A stretch of 64,000 bases of DNA from Schlesneria sp. GTDB taxonomy: Bacteria; Planctomycetota; Planctomycetia; Planctomycetales; Planctomycetaceae. Where the stretch lies: positions 124,001 to 188,000 of the forward strand of contig JAQGHU010000001.1 of assembly GCA_028291515.1 (NCBI GenBank). The letters are read 5' to 3'. The translations under genes and the position numbers were made by a program. The notes under the pieces were generated by a model. It was not told where the DNA came from. It ran no database searches and saw only the letters and a program-made list of their open reading frames with translations. Shown piece after piece: positions 17,278 through 28,484 of this stretch; within the stretch, counting starts at the first letter, position 1; each line of letters opens with the position of its first letter.

Positions 17278-19032
17278 ATGTACGAAGCCCAATTTCTCTT
17301 GAAACGCCGTCCATTTGCCGCCACACCGGATCCTCGCTGCTTTCTGGCAAGTGGTCAGATTCAGTCCGCGTTGGATGAACTCGTCGTTTGCGTCGAACAG
17401 GGGCAAGGGGTTGCCGTCGTCTCGGCTCCAGCGGGCACTGGCAAAACATTGCTCTGCGAGCGGTTGCGAGCGGAATTGGAAAGCCGGTTCCAAGTCGTAT
17501 TGCTTCCGCATGCCAGTTTCTTGACCCGACGAGCCATTCTGCAATCAATCCTTGCCGACCTGAACCATTCGTATCGTCGCCAAGACGAACAGGAACTGCG
17601 GCTCGAACTGTCTCCCGCCATTCGCGCCCTCAGTCCAAAACGCGAGGCGATGGTTCTGATCCTCGACGAAGCCCACATGTTGGCCGAAGACCTGCTGGAA
17701 GAATTGCGAATTCTCTCGGACATGTCCGATCATGGTCGCCCTTTGGTCAGACTGGTCCTTGTCGGCCAACCCGGCATCGAAGAAACCCTCGCTCGGCCGA
17801 GCCTGGAAGCATTGAATCAGCGGATTCGTGCTCATGTTTGCCTCGATTCCTTTGACCGCGCGAGCGCGGCCGACTACATCGACTATCGAATCACCTGGGC
17901 GGGTGGCCGCACCGGCGAAATATTCACTACCGAAGCGCTGGATCTGATCTATCGGGCCAGTGACGGCGTCCCCCGCTGCATCAATCAACTCTGTGATCAC
18001 GCTTTGCTGCTGGCCTATGTCGCTGAACAGAAACCAGTGACCGCTGCCACGATTCGTGAAGCGCTGAAGGATCTTCGCCAACTGCCGCTCCATTGGAACG
18101 AGAGTTTGCTCGCAGATCAGTCAGACGTGCCGACCGTTTCGGCCTTCGACGCAATTGACGACCAGCACCGAACTGAAAACTCAAATGAGTTGGTGCAATC
18201 GTTCGAGTTTGGAGCGGATCTGCCACCGAGCGATTCAATCGTCGAGTGGGACGAGCCCACTGTCGAATTAGTGTCGGAAGAAGTCGCCGACCAACCCCAT
18301 GCAGACGAGGTCAAGGCTGGTGGTCAACAGTCCGAACTACAGGCATTCATTGCGACAAACCTTTGCAAGGCGACTTTGAAAAACTCGCTTCCACCGCAAG
18401 CCTCAAGACGTATCGAGACGATCGCACCGGGCGTGGTGATGGAAGAAATCGTCAGCGACCGATACGCCGCGATCGACGGTGGCTTCCCGATGCCACCCGC
18501 GATCGAGAATCAACACGCGATGATCTCGGCTGGACTGACTGGCTCGGAAAGCAAAAGTGACACGTCAGCCGATCAATCGGTTCGCATTGAGACCGTCGAA
18601 TCAGATTTGATTTCGGAAGGAATCGACGAAAGTTCCACGGCGACGTTCGAAGAGGTCTGTAGTCGGCTGGACGGGATGCTGCCCGAATTCAACGAGGATC
18701 CAGGTTGGGATACGTCGATTTTGGAGACGGCCTTCAGGACGCCAAGGTCGAACTCGGTTGGTGAAGCGGACGAATGGGAGTCTCTAGAAGAAGAACTCGG
18801 GATCAGCGTCTGCGAACTCGCCAACGAAATCCGCGCAGGATTGAAGTCGGAGGAGAGTGGCGCAGAAGTCGAACAGCTACGACAGATCTTGGGTACAACT
18901 CAACCAGTAACTATTGAAGTCGGTGCGGCAGATCCAGCCCATCACAACTCAGGGCCCGCTGCCGAGCCGACCGAGCGACCCTATCGCAATCTGTTTAGCC
19001 GTTTGCGACGAAAACAACAGGGATTGCTGTAG
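17278..19032 (+). CDS. ExeA/GspA-like AAA ATPase with long acidic tail
   Basis: A 584-residue protein. Residues ~1-275 form an ExeA-type AAA ATPase: the start MYEAQFLLKRRPFAATPDP is the family opening, Walker A APAGTGKT is at 50-57, Walker B LILDEAH is near 124-130, and sensor region VPRCINQLCDHALLLA follows. ExeA proteins use ATP to help assemble secretion or surface machinery. The remaining ~300 residues are acidic and Ser/Thr-rich, without a recognised fold, ending in a basic tip (NLFSRLRRKQQGLL). No peptidoglycan-binding domain or ExeB partner is visible. It is monocistronic. Confidence 0.8.
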   Translation: MYEAQFLLKRRPFAATPDPRCFLASGQIQSALDELVVCVEQGQGVAVVSAPAGTGKTLLCERLRAELESRFQVVLLPHASFLTRRAILQSILADLNHSYRRQDEQELRLELSPAIRALSPKREAMVLILDEAHMLAEDLLEELRILSDMSDHGRPLVRLVLVGQPGIEETLARPSLEALNQRIRAHVCLDSFDRASAADYIDYRITWAGGRTGEIFTTEALDLIYRASDGVPRCINQLCDHALLLAYVAEQKPVTAATIREALKDLRQLPLHWNESLLADQSDVPTVSAFDAIDDQHRTENSNELVQSFEFGADLPPSDSIVEWDEPTVELVSEEVADQPHADEVKAGGQQSELQAFIATNLCKATLKNSLPPQASRRIETIAPGVVMEEIVSDRYAAIDGGFPMPPAIENQHAMISAGLTGSESKSDTSADQSVRIETVESDLISEGIDESSTATFEEVCSRLDGMLPEFNEDPGWDTSILETAFRTPRSNSVGEADEWESLEEELGISVCELANEIRAGLKSEESGAEVEQLRQILGTTQPVTIEVGAADPAHHNSGPAAEPTERPYRNLFSRLRRKQQGLL

Positions 19033-19095
19033 CCCGGATTATTGATGGCGACTGCACTGCGAGCGCGAGCATGAGATCATCAAGCGTCACGTCAC

Positions 19096-19197
19096 CGTCA
19101 TTTCTGCGCAGGCGGAAATCCAGTTCCGCAGCGAATCTTCACCAGTCCTCATCACCACCGTCCCGCTCGCTGGATTCCCGCCTGCTCGGGAATGACG
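19096..19197. repeat. Paired dRS3-like inverted repeat, copy B
   Basis: The right end is an exact ATTCCC-N8-GGGAAT palindrome (19174-19193). The left end (19100-19119) is decayed (ATTTCT/GGAAAT). The interior is homologous to copy A. It lies between the ExeA-like gene and carB. Confidence 0.72.
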
Positions 19198-19243
19198 AAA
19201 ATAGCGAGGAAGCAAGCGATGATCAGGCTGCGAATAGTCCGCA

Positions 19244-22200
19244 CTAAGATCGATTCACATACGAATGGCTGACTTCTTGAGCGACCCAATCCTGAAGTGC
19301 TCGCACTTCAGGGGCGGGATGCTGTCGCATCGCCTTCAACGCATGGACGACCGCGATACAGCCGGGAAGTGTGGTCACACACGAGACACCATTCATGACG
19401 GCCGCTGCGCGGATGCGTCCCTCGTCAGTTCTGGCCCCTTTTCCACTCGGCGTGTTGAAGATGAAGGCGATCTGCTTGTTCGCCATGTAGTCGAGTAAGT
19501 TGGGCCGACCTTCCTGCAGCTTTCGAACGGTGTCCACTTCCAGACCGCAGTCACGGAAGATGCGCGCCGTACCGCTGGTGCAGAGAATGTGGAATCCCAT
19601 CTCTTGAAGCTGTCGGATCTGTGGAACCAGTGCTTCTTTGTGCCTACCAGCCAGGCTGACGAAGACCGTGCCGGTTTGTGGCAGCTTGGTCCCTGCCGCA
19701 ATCTGACTCTTGGCGAATGCCATCGGAAAGTCGTCCGAGATCCCCATCACTTCGCCGGTCGACTTCATTTCCGGGCCGAGAATGATGTCCACGCCGACGA
19801 ATCGGTTGAACGGGAACACGCTCTCTTTGACGGATGTGTAGACCGGCACGATCTCTTGAGTCACACCCTGCTCGGCTAGCGAAACGCCGGCCATGATCTT
19901 GGCCGCAATCTTGGGCAGCGGAACATTGGTCGCTTTGGAAACGAACGGTGACGTGCGGCTGGCACGCGGGTTCACTTCCAGAATATAGACCAGATGGTCA
20001 CCGTCAGACTGCTTGACTGCGAACTGCAAGTTCATCAGTCCGCGCACTTGCAGAGCCTTGGCGAGTGAATACGTGGCTTGCTTGATCTCTTCGACGACCG
20101 AGTTGGGAAGATTATAGGGAGGCAAGACGCAAGCTGAATCCCCAGAGTGGACCCCTGCCTCCTCGATGTGTTCCATCACGCCGCCGACCAGTGTGAGTTG
20201 TCCGTCGGATACAGCATCCACATCGACTTCAACGGCGTCTTCCAAAAACTTGTCCACCAGGATCGGGCGATCCGGAGAGGCACTGATCGCTTCGGTCATG
20301 TAACGTGTGATGGTTTCGTCGTCATAGCAAATCTCCATTGCGCGACCGCCCAACACGTAGCTGGGGCGGACCAGAACGGGATATCCAATTTCGTTCGCGA
20401 TCCGACGAGCACCGTGGGCATCAGTAGCGGTTCCATTCGGCGGCTGTCGCAAGCCCAGCCGATCAAGAATCTCCTGGAATCGCTTGCGGTCTTCGGCTGC
20501 GTCGATCATATCGGGGCTGGTCCCGATGATATTCACACCGGCCGCTTCCAGTCCGCGTGCCAGGTTCAGCGGCGTCTGCCCGCCAAACTGCACAATGACC
20601 CCGTCTGGCTGCATACGATCGCAGATATTCAGCACATCTTCCGTCGTCAGCGGTTCGAAGAACAGCAGATCAGACGTGTCGTAGTCTGTCGAAACCGTTT
20701 CAGGATTCGAGTTGACCATGATGCTCTCGATGCCGAGTTCGCGCAACGCGAATGACGCCTGACAGCAACAATAATCGAATTCAATCCCCTGTCCGATGCG
20801 ATTCGGACCACCGCCCAGAATGATAATCCGTCGACGTTTTCCCTTCGGCGGAGTTTCGTCTTCGGATTCGTACGTCGAGTAGTAGTAGGGAGTATAGGCT
20901 TCGAATTCAGCAGCGCAGGTATCAACCTGTTTAAACGTCGCCACGATTCCGAGCGCTTTGCGATGGCTGCGGACGTCGATCTCCGTCGAGTCCCACCAGA
21001 ACGCAAGTTGCCGATCGGAATAGCCATTCCGCTTGGCGTTACGGATCAATTCAGGCGGGACATCTTCCAATCGACCAAGCTGCCGCAATTCGTCTTCCAG
21101 AACCACCAATTGGCGGATCTGATTCAAGAACCACGGATCGATGTTCGTCAGTTCAAAAATCTGCTCGACAGACATCCCCGCTTTGAAGGCGTAACGAACA
21201 TAGAAGATTCTGTTTTCGTTCGGTCGAGCCAACTTGCTTTCGATTTCGTCGTTACTTGGTTGCTGTGGCGTCCCCCACAGATCTTTCTTTCCGGCCCCCA
21301 AGCCGAAATGACCAATTTCCAGTCCTCGCAGGGCTTTCTGCAGCGATTCTTTGAACGTGCGACCGATAGCCATCGTCTCGCCGACGGACTTCATCTGCAC
21401 CGTCAACTCTGGATCGGCTTCGGGAAATTTCTCGAATGTCCATCGCGGGATCTTCGTCACGACATAGTCGATAGTGGGTTCGAAGCAGGCCAGCGTTTCG
21501 CGAGTAATATCGTTGGGGATCTCGTCCAGTCGGTAGCCAATAGCCAGTTTGGCGGCGATCTTCGCGATCGGAAACCCGGTCGCCTTTGACGCCAATGCAC
21601 TGGAACGGCTGACTCTCGGATTCATTTCGACAACGACCATTCGGCCGTCGCGAGGATTAATCGCGAACTGCACATTCGAACCACCGGTCTCGACACCAAT
21701 TTCTCGGATGCACGCGATCGTCGCGTCGCGCATCCGCTGGTATTCTTTATCAGTCAGCGTCTGAGCCGGCGCAACGGTGATCGAGTCGCCGGTGTGGACC
21801 CCCATCGGGTCGAAATTCTCGATCGAGCAGATGATGACGACGTTGTCGGCAGCGTCGCGCATCACTTCCATCTCGTATTCCTTCCAACCGATGATGCTTT
21901 CTTCCAGCAACACCTCGTGGACGGGCGACAATTCCAGACCTTTGCGAACCTTTTCGTCGAACTCTTCGCGGTTGTAAGCAATCCCACCACCCACTCCACC
22001 CAGGGTAAAGCTGGCGCGGATAATGATCGGTAGACCGATGTCGTCCAACGCTTTGCGTGCGTCGTCCATATTGTGAACGATGTGGCTGCGGCAGACCTCC
22101 AGGCCGATCTTGATCATCGCCTGCTTAAACGTATCGCGTTCTTCCGCTTTGGCGATCACGCTGGCCTTGGCACCAATCATCTCCACGCCGAATTTTTCCA

Positions 22201-22522
22201 GCACGCCGTGGCGAGCCAGATCCATGGCGACATTGAGGGCCGTTTGACCTCCCAGCGTTGGCAGGATCGCATCGGGGCGTTCGACTTCGATGATCTTGGA
22301 GACGTACTCTAAGGTAATCGGTTCGATATATGTCCGATCCGCCATATGTGGATCTGTCATGATGGTGGCTGGATTGGAATTCACCAGCACCACTTCGTAG
22401 CCCTCCTCTCGAAGGGCCTTGCAAGCTTGTGTTCCCGAATAATCAAATTCGCAAGCCTGACCGATGACGATCGGACCAGAACCAATGATCAGAATCTTAC
22501 GGAGGTCGTCGCGGCGAGGCAC
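19244..22522 (-). CDS. carB: Carbamoyl-phosphate synthase large subunit
   Basis: Makes carbamoyl phosphate from bicarbonate, ammonia (channelled from CarA) and two ATP, for pyrimidine and arginine synthesis. At 1092 aa it is close to the ~1070 of other bacteria. Two homologous ATP-grasp halves are visible: the first opens with [20 protein letters not shown], the second with [19 protein letters not shown]. An allosteric MGS-like domain ends the protein (ICDTVRK-like region, then [17 protein letters not shown]). The start is a GTG reading MPRRDD, as in relatives. carA is not adjacent. No regulatory leader was recognised in the 262-bp gap upstream. Confidence 0.97.
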   Translation of the reverse strand: MPRRDDLRKILIIGSGPIVIGQACEFDYSGTQACKALREEGYEVVLVNSNPATIMTDPHMADRTYIEPITLEYVSKIIEVERPDAILPTLGGQTALNVAMDLARHGVLEKFGVEMIGAKASVIAKAEERDTFKQAMIKIGLEVCRSHIVHNMDDARKALDDIGLPIIIRASFTLGGVGGGIAYNREEFDEKVRKGLELSPVHEVLLEESIIGWKEYEMEVMRDAADNVVIICSIENFDPMGVHTGDSITVAPAQTLTDKEYQRMRDATIACIREIGVETGGSNVQFAINPRDGRMVVVEMNPRVSRSSALASKATGFPIAKIAAKLAIGYRLDEIPNDITRETLACFEPTIDYVVTKIPRWTFEKFPEADPELTVQMKSVGETMAIGRTFKESLQKALRGLEIGHFGLGAGKKDLWGTPQQPSNDEIESKLARPNENRIFYVRYAFKAGMSVEQIFELTNIDPWFLNQIRQLVVLEDELRQLGRLEDVPPELIRNAKRNGYSDRQLAFWWDSTEIDVRSHRKALGIVATFKQVDTCAAEFEAYTPYYYSTYESEDETPPKGKRRRIIILGGGPNRIGQGIEFDYCCCQASFALRELGIESIMVNSNPETVSTDYDTSDLLFFEPLTTEDVLNICDRMQPDGVIVQFGGQTPLNLARGLEAAGVNIIGTSPDMIDAAEDRKRFQEILDRLGLRQPPNGTATDAHGARRIANEIGYPVLVRPSYVLGGRAMEICYDDETITRYMTEAISASPDRPILVDKFLEDAVEVDVDAVSDGQLTLVGGVMEHIEEAGVHSGDSACVLPPYNLPNSVVEEIKQATYSLAKALQVRGLMNLQFAVKQSDGDHLVYILEVNPRASRTSPFVSKATNVPLPKIAAKIMAGVSLAEQGVTQEIVPVYTSVKESVFPFNRFVGVDIILGPEMKSTGEVMGISDDFPMAFAKSQIAAGTKLPQTGTVFVSLAGRHKEALVPQIRQLQEMGFHILCTSGTARIFRDCGLEVDTVRKLQEGRPNLLDYMANKQIAFIFNTPSGKGARTDEGRIRAAAVMNGVSCVTTLPGCIAVVHALKAMRQHPAPEVRALQDWVAQEVSHSYVNRS

Positions 22523-22784
22523 GGCGGCAGTCCTTGCGATGGAGCGAGGATACGGAGGCAGGACGAATCGGCGACCGCTGCTCCAACGGGGCTAATTCGC
22601 GCAAAAAGCACCCGAGCCTACCATGCCACGCGATAGATTCAAGGAACCCAGCCGAGTTGCTCGGACTCGTAAGGTTCCGACCATCTTCGTCAAGCAACTC
22701 TCTCGTGGAATCTCATTGCGTATTCAAAAGTTACGTAATTTATTCGGTGTATGACATCTGGCTTTTCATGTCGGCGAACTTCGA

Positions 22785-25385
22785 TCAGTTCGGCGTTACC
22801 TTCGGAGATCCGTGTTCGACAAAATCGGCATCGTCCTTTTGAGCCAGCATCATATCGGTCGAGGTCGGATCGATTGTTCTGCAACAGACGGTCAGCCGCG
22901 TGGAAATTTCGCGTACTTCGTCCTGCCACGCACTCGCTTCCATCCCCGGCGGAGTGAGTTGCTTGAACTCTCCCAAGAGCAAGACCATGCGTAGCAAATG
23001 ACGAAAAATAAGCCCCTCATGCTTTGTGAGATCGCGACCAGAGACGTAGTTCCAGAAGTTATCGCCCCAATTCTCGAGCAGATCCGTCGCGACCATGACC
23101 GGTTGAACCGTCAAATCATGAACTTCGGGGTATTCGGACTCGAACAGCATACGCACCTTTTCCGCCAGCGCTGGAGCGTACTTGCGTTCCTCGAACGGAA
23201 TGTCCGGATCGAATTCGGGGTAAAGATCGCCGGCGGCAATCAAACCTCGCTGGACGAGTTCATTGTCAATCCTCTCCAGCGCCAGTGGACCGGGAGGCAG
23301 TTTGTGCGGCGGAGGAACCCGCACCGTCCGCATCAGGTTGCGCGGCAGTTCTAAAACGCTTTCCAGCAATAGCATCCGTTCCACTCGATCAGCAGCGCCG
23401 AGATGGCTCACCAGAAACATACCATAGATCGGATTCACGCTGCGAAAGACGAACAGCTCCTGAAGTCGCTCAGTTGTGTGCGCCAAGATCGGTCGATAGC
23501 GATTTCGATCTTTGTTCTCATCCGGCTTTTCTAGCTTCTTGCCAGTCCGTTCGAGGTGCTTCTGATCGACCTGCGTTTGCAGTTGTTGCGAGAGCCAGGA
23601 AACTTTAGGAGTCTCTACTTCAACAGGTGCTTCGCCGGGATGAACTACTGCTGGCGGTGGTGGAGGCGGCGGATCCAGTCGGATGAAGTCTCCGGCGTGC
23701 AGCGTGACCAGCATCCGCTCAAGGTGTTTTTCACTCACCTCCAATTGCTTGGGGTCCATCAGACGCTTGTGAACTAGTGTTCGGAGGTGATCAACCTCGG
23801 GCGAGATCTGCAGCATGTAGGCGAGCAATCTCCAAGGGAGTGGCCCACGGCTGACGAGATCGCCCGGTTGCGCAAATCGCAGCTTCTCAAACTGCTGATC
23901 GTTCCAATATTGCCGCTCGGGACTGCGAGTCGGCATCTTTTTCTTCATCGCCTTCTTGGCGCGAATCAGCAAAGGGTCTTTGGTGTCTTCTGGAATCTGG
24001 TCGTACTGCTGCTTCCACCGCAGTATCCGCACGTCGTCTTCGTGAGCTAGAGCGTAGACAAAGCCTTCTTTATCGAATTGAGGTCGACCGGCACGGCCGA
24101 AAATCTGATGAGCCGAACTGGGATCGATGATCTTTTGTTCGCCGGGCTTGCCTTTAAGAAGCGACGGAAGAACCACGGATCGCGCAGGCAGATTGATACC
24201 TGCCGCCAGTGTTTCCGTGCAGACGCAGATCGTCAGCAACTTCTTCTGAAACAGCTCTTCGACGACTCGTTTATACTTTGGCAGGATCCCCGCATGATGT
24301 ACGCCAACACCGCGCATCAACAGTTGCCGCATCTTCGGCCCGACACCCTTTGACCAATCAAGCTTGTCGAGTTCGGCAACAAGTCGCTTCTGCTGACCAT
24401 CAGCCAGCATCGATTTTCCCTTCAACTCTTCGGCGACACTCCAGCACTGATCGCGATTAAAACAAAAGACGAGCGCGGGCGTTCGGCGGACCTCTTCGTC
24501 GCCGACGGCCATTTCTTCCAAGTGCTCGGTCAGCAGTTTGTCTGGTACCCATTGAAACTGCAGAACGACTCGACGATCCGAACTTTGAATCAATTCCAGA
24601 CGTCGGCCATGAGTCTTGGCACACCAGATCGTAAATGCTGCCGCGTTGCCAATCGTCGCGGACAACAAGAGCAATCGAATATGCTTCGGCATCAAAGCCA
24701 GTGAGAATTCCCACACGATCCCTCGCTCGGGATCGGAGAAGCAGTGGAATTCATCCATCACGATCGCCGAGACATGATCAAAATCGAGAGCCGCTGAGGG
24801 GCCAGATGCAGGCGGGGCTGCCTCTTTTGTTGCCGAAATCGGTGCCGGCTCGGGTTCTTCTTCCCAGCCAATCACATCACCATCTGCAGTGATGTCTATT
24901 GGAGTTAGCACGGAGACGGTGGATGCTGCGGACTTCTGGTCTTCGATCGCCAGAGCCGCTTGCGCATCGGAATGCGCGGCCCAGTGAGTGTTCAACAATC
25001 GATTGAGGAGGATTTCAGCAACAACTACCAGGACTCGCGCGTGTGGATTGACGCGACGATTGCCCGTCACGAGTCCCACTTGTTCGCGTTCGTAACCCCA
25101 GGAAGCGACTGTATCTTGCAGCTCCCTGAATTTCTGTTCGGTCAAAGCAATCAGGGGCGTGGTGTAATAGATCGTTTTTCCCGTTGCCAGCGCCTCGTAG
25201 ATCGCGCCTTCGGCAATCAGTGTCTTGCCTGTGCCCGTCGGCGCGCAAACCATCACGCCGCTCGTGGATTCGAACCAGGCGAGGATCGCCTCCTCCTGCA
25301 CCGGATACGGCGCGTAAGGAAGCGAGTCGAGAAATTTGAGGGCCAGATCATCTCTGGAAAAATCAGTGGGGTGCGGGAGGGTCAT
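22785..25385 (-). CDS. Ski2-like DEAD/DEAH-box helicase
   Basis: Superfamily 2 helicase of about 866 aa with ATP-dependent nucleic-acid unwinding motifs: Walker A CAPTGTGKT near the N-terminus, motif Ia TTPLIALTEQKF, motif II DEFH (in IVMDEFHCFSDPERG), motif III LLLSATIG and motif VI QIFGRAGRPQFD. The C-terminal third is a Ski2-family-like extension with a proline run (PPPPPPP). The ATG at 25385 is preferred. An in-frame GTG at 25436 would add 17 residues but has no ribosome site at usable distance. It lies directly downstream of the PSCyt1/DUF1553 gene, probably co-transcribed. RNA or DNA substrate is unknown. Confidence 0.85.
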   Translation of the reverse strand: MTLPHPTDFSRDDLALKFLDSLPYAPYPVQEEAILAWFESTSGVMVCAPTGTGKTLIAEGAIYEALATGKTIYYTTPLIALTEQKFRELQDTVASWGYEREQVGLVTGNRRVNPHARVLVVVAEILLNRLLNTHWAAHSDAQAALAIEDQKSAASTVSVLTPIDITADGDVIGWEEEPEPAPISATKEAAPPASGPSAALDFDHVSAIVMDEFHCFSDPERGIVWEFSLALMPKHIRLLLLSATIGNAAAFTIWCAKTHGRRLELIQSSDRRVVLQFQWVPDKLLTEHLEEMAVGDEEVRRTPALVFCFNRDQCWSVAEELKGKSMLADGQQKRLVAELDKLDWSKGVGPKMRQLLMRGVGVHHAGILPKYKRVVEELFQKKLLTICVCTETLAAGINLPARSVVLPSLLKGKPGEQKIIDPSSAHQIFGRAGRPQFDKEGFVYALAHEDDVRILRWKQQYDQIPEDTKDPLLIRAKKAMKKKMPTRSPERQYWNDQQFEKLRFAQPGDLVSRGPLPWRLLAYMLQISPEVDHLRTLVHKRLMDPKQLEVSEKHLERMLVTLHAGDFIRLDPPPPPPPAVVHPGEAPVEVETPKVSWLSQQLQTQVDQKHLERTGKKLEKPDENKDRNRYRPILAHTTERLQELFVFRSVNPIYGMFLVSHLGAADRVERMLLLESVLELPRNLMRTVRVPPPHKLPPGPLALERIDNELVQRGLIAAGDLYPEFDPDIPFEERKYAPALAEKVRMLFESEYPEVHDLTVQPVMVATDLLENWGDNFWNYVSGRDLTKHEGLIFRHLLRMVLLLGEFKQLTPPGMEASAWQDEVREISTRLTVCCRTIDPTSTDMMLAQKDDADFVEHGSPKVTPN

Positions 25386-25444
25386 TGAGGCATGATAGTC
25401 GGAACCCGCGATCTTTCGCGACTGACTGCGGGGCACAACCTCGA

Positions 25445-28444
25445 TCAGTCAACGTAGACGAATTCATTCGCGTTCAGCAGCATCCGGCAAAGCTGGAGCA
25501 GCCCGCGAGATTGTGCCAGTTTCACCGAAGCATCCTGTTCCGAGTCAGTTGGATCGCGTCCAAAGGCGAATCGAAATGCTTGAGTGACGGGGATCTGGAG
25601 ATCATCTCCCGCGTCGGCCTTGATTCTTTGCGCGAAATATTCGCTTTGTCGCAGCATGAAATCGTTGTTCAGCAATGCCAGTGACTGCAACGCGGTCGTC
25701 GTTGTATTGCGAACCGGGACCAGATTCGCGGCACTCGGACAATCCAGCGTCGTGAGAAACTGATGGCTCGTCGTCCGCACCGCAAATCGATAGACACTGC
25801 GACGCCAGAGATCCGGTGAATCGGGAGTGATATATCGATAAACCGGCGCATACTCTTCCTGATATTCGAAGTCGCGATACCCCGGGCCGAACATCTCCGG
25901 ATTCAGCTTGCCACTTACCAACAATGTTGCATCGCGTACCGATTCTGCGTCCAGACGGCGAGCATTCATCCGCCACAACAGCCGGTTTCCGGCATCAACC
26001 TGAACGGCTCGATTGACAGAATCGGGTGAAGTTTCGCGTACAGCTGCGGATTGTTGTCGATAGCTTGCGCTCGTGCAGATTAACCGATGCATCGACTTCA
26101 GCGACCACTTTTGGGCAAGCAGTTCATCTGCCAACCAGTCCAGTAGCTCGGGATGCGAAGGGAGACTTCCGCCAATACCAAAGTCACTCGGGGTTTCCAC
26201 GAGACCCATTCCAAAGTGATGGTGCCACAACCGGTTGACAATGACTCGGCGCGTGAGCGGGTTTGCTTCAGACGCAATCCACTCGGCAAAGGCCTGACGA
26301 CGGTCTGCGTCGCTCGATTGCGCAGATCCCAGTTCGGGATTCAACCCGCGGACACATGCCAAGGCTGCTGGGGCCACCTGGTCACCGATCTGTTCGGGGT
26401 CACCGCGTTTCAAGATGGTTATCGCAGGGGGAGCCTCGGCTACCGTCGCATAGACCCTTTGCGGAGACGGCAGTGATCCAATCTCGCGCTGAACATCGAT
26501 GCGACGTTGTTGAAGTCGAACGACTTCTTGCTTCTCGAGATCGGACAATGACGGCCGTTGGGGGGCCACTAACCTGGCATCAGCGAAGCAGATTTGATCG
26601 TGACCGATTCCGTTGCCTCCATCAGTCGACATCAGAGTGAGAAATCGAGCACTCTCCGGGAGTATGAGGTCAATCGCACTGCTGCCGTCATCGCGTCCGA
26701 TATTGACGCGATCCACTTTCAGATCGCCATCAACAAACACCTGAAAACTGGCCCCGTGGCGAGGGGTCTGGCCGAAGTATCCCGCAGTCGCCGTGAACTT
26801 CATTTCTGACGGCGCGCCAGCATCACGTAGAGCAGCGAGATCGAATGTGATCGCCGCGTTAGCGTGCAGCGACAATAGTGTGTGATCACCGTTCGCATAG
26901 TCGACTCCGTCGAGCTTGGTCGAAAAGAACGAGTTGATCGGACCAAACCGAATCGCATCCCAGGTCTGCCCGGAAGTGCGCGGCACGTTCATCAACCTGA
27001 GACCGGTGGACGTGATCTGCGTCCCTTCAGGACTCAGGTCAGGGATTACGACTCCATCAATGAACTTGACGCTGGACTTGGCGAAGAGATTCGGTTTCGC
27101 CCCTTCAAGCAATCCACGTTTGAGTAATTGAGCGTTTCCCGTCACGGGGTCAATTCCCTGCCCCAATGTGCCGGTCCCGAATCCGTCGCCTCCGCCGACG
27201 ATGTCCGCCAAGTCACGTCCCTGATCATTCAATCGAGCCAGGGAAATGCGAATCTGCTGCAGCTCCGTATTGAGTCGCTGTCGTCGCTCGGCCAGTTCCT
27301 TGACTTCGCTGGGGCTGACATCACGATCGGCGCGTTTGACTCCCGCGAATACGGCCCACAGGCCGTAATATTCTCGTTGGGAAATCGGATCGAGTTTGTG
27401 GTCGTGGCAGCGAGCACAGTTGATGGTGACGCCGCACGCAGCCGTCATCACTTGAGTCACCATATCATCCAGATCATCGGCACGAGCCAGTCGCTTTAAC
27501 ACGGGACTAGGCGTTTCCACTTGTCCCACAAAGTCCCAGGGGCCAGCAGTCAGAAAACCGGTGGCGATGACGGCATCAGAATCATTGGGCCGCAGCACAT
27601 CGCCAGCGAGTTGATCACGCAAAAAGTCGTCGTAGCGTTTGTCTGCGTTTAACGCTCGAATGACCCAGTCACGATAGTGCCAGGCATTGTCGCGTCGCTG
27701 ATCGCGTTCAAATCCATGCGTGTCGGCATAATGAGCGATATCCAGCCAATGTCGAGCCCAACGTTCACCATAGTGCGGTGAATCGAGGAATCGATCGACT
27801 AATTCTTCATAGGCATTCGGATCGCGGCTCTTGGCGAATTCATCAATCTCGTTCGGCGTCGGTGGCAGTCCTAGCAGATCGAAAGAGAGTCGGCGGATCA
27901 GAGTCCTGCGGTCAGCCTCAGCAGACGGTTGGAGGTCGCTCGCCTCCAATTTCGCGAGAACAAACCGATCAATGGGATTGCGCACCCACGACGACTTGTT
28001 CACGCCCGGAACTGTTGGTCTTTGAATTGGCTGATAAGACCACCACAGGCGACCATCAGCTTGCCGCTCTTGCAGTGTCACCCCGTCGGGCCAGACTGCT
28101 CCACTCTTAATCCAATTGCGTAGTCGATCAACTTCCGCCTTTGTTAGTGGGATTCCTTCAGCAGGCATCTGTGGCTTGATGCCGGCCACCATTTCGATCA
28201 ACAGACTTTCGTCAGGTCTCCCCGCCACGATGACTGGGCCGCTATCGCCTCCCGTTAAGGTGCTCTCGCGCGAAGAGAACGACAATCCTCCTCGCGGCTT
28301 TTCCGTCGAATGGCAGCGGACGCACCGTTGCTCCAAGATTGGGGCCACGGAATCAGCAAATCGATCCGTCTCAGCACCGATCGCTGCAGTCGCACAGCCG
28401 ACGATGAACAGCGAACTGAACAGTCTGACGTCAACAAATTGCAT
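25445..28444 (-). CDS. PSCyt1/DUF1549/DUF1553 cytochrome-like protein
   Basis: Large exported protein (999 aa) typical of Planctomycetes. A signal peptide (residues ~1-24) precedes a PSCyt1 cytochrome-c-like domain with heme motif CVRCH (~41-45). DUF1549 follows, with its own CARCHDH, then a beta-rich domain (~450-620) and C-terminal DUF1553. The ATG at 28444 has GAAGG 7 bp upstream and starts exactly at the signal peptide. The usual DUF1501 partner is absent next door; instead a helicase follows. The role is not established; links to sulfated polysaccharide use are speculative. Confidence 0.88.
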   Translation of the reverse strand: MQFVDVRLFSSLFIVGCATAAIGAETDRFADSVAPILEQRCVRCHSTEKPRGGLSFSSRESTLTGGDSGPVIVAGRPDESLLIEMVAGIKPQMPAEGIPLTKAEVDRLRNWIKSGAVWPDGVTLQERQADGRLWWSYQPIQRPTVPGVNKSSWVRNPIDRFVLAKLEASDLQPSAEADRRTLIRRLSFDLLGLPPTPNEIDEFAKSRDPNAYEELVDRFLDSPHYGERWARHWLDIAHYADTHGFERDQRRDNAWHYRDWVIRALNADKRYDDFLRDQLAGDVLRPNDSDAVIATGFLTAGPWDFVGQVETPSPVLKRLARADDLDDMVTQVMTAACGVTINCARCHDHKLDPISQREYYGLWAVFAGVKRADRDVSPSEVKELAERRQRLNTELQQIRISLARLNDQGRDLADIVGGGDGFGTGTLGQGIDPVTGNAQLLKRGLLEGAKPNLFAKSSVKFIDGVVIPDLSPEGTQITSTGLRLMNVPRTSGQTWDAIRFGPINSFFSTKLDGVDYANGDHTLLSLHANAAITFDLAALRDAGAPSEMKFTATAGYFGQTPRHGASFQVFVDGDLKVDRVNIGRDDGSSAIDLILPESARFLTLMSTDGGNGIGHDQICFADARLVAPQRPSLSDLEKQEVVRLQQRRIDVQREIGSLPSPQRVYATVAEAPPAITILKRGDPEQIGDQVAPAALACVRGLNPELGSAQSSDADRRQAFAEWIASEANPLTRRVIVNRLWHHHFGMGLVETPSDFGIGGSLPSHPELLDWLADELLAQKWSLKSMHRLICTSASYRQQSAAVRETSPDSVNRAVQVDAGNRLLWRMNARRLDAESVRDATLLVSGKLNPEMFGPGYRDFEYQEEYAPVYRYITPDSPDLWRRSVYRFAVRTTSHQFLTTLDCPSAANLVPVRNTTTTALQSLALLNNDFMLRQSEYFAQRIKADAGDDLQIPVTQAFRFAFGRDPTDSEQDASVKLAQSRGLLQLCRMLLNANEFVYVD

Positions 28445-28484
28445 TGAGTTGCCTTCGACTGGTGATCCCGGCTTGGCGTAGTTC

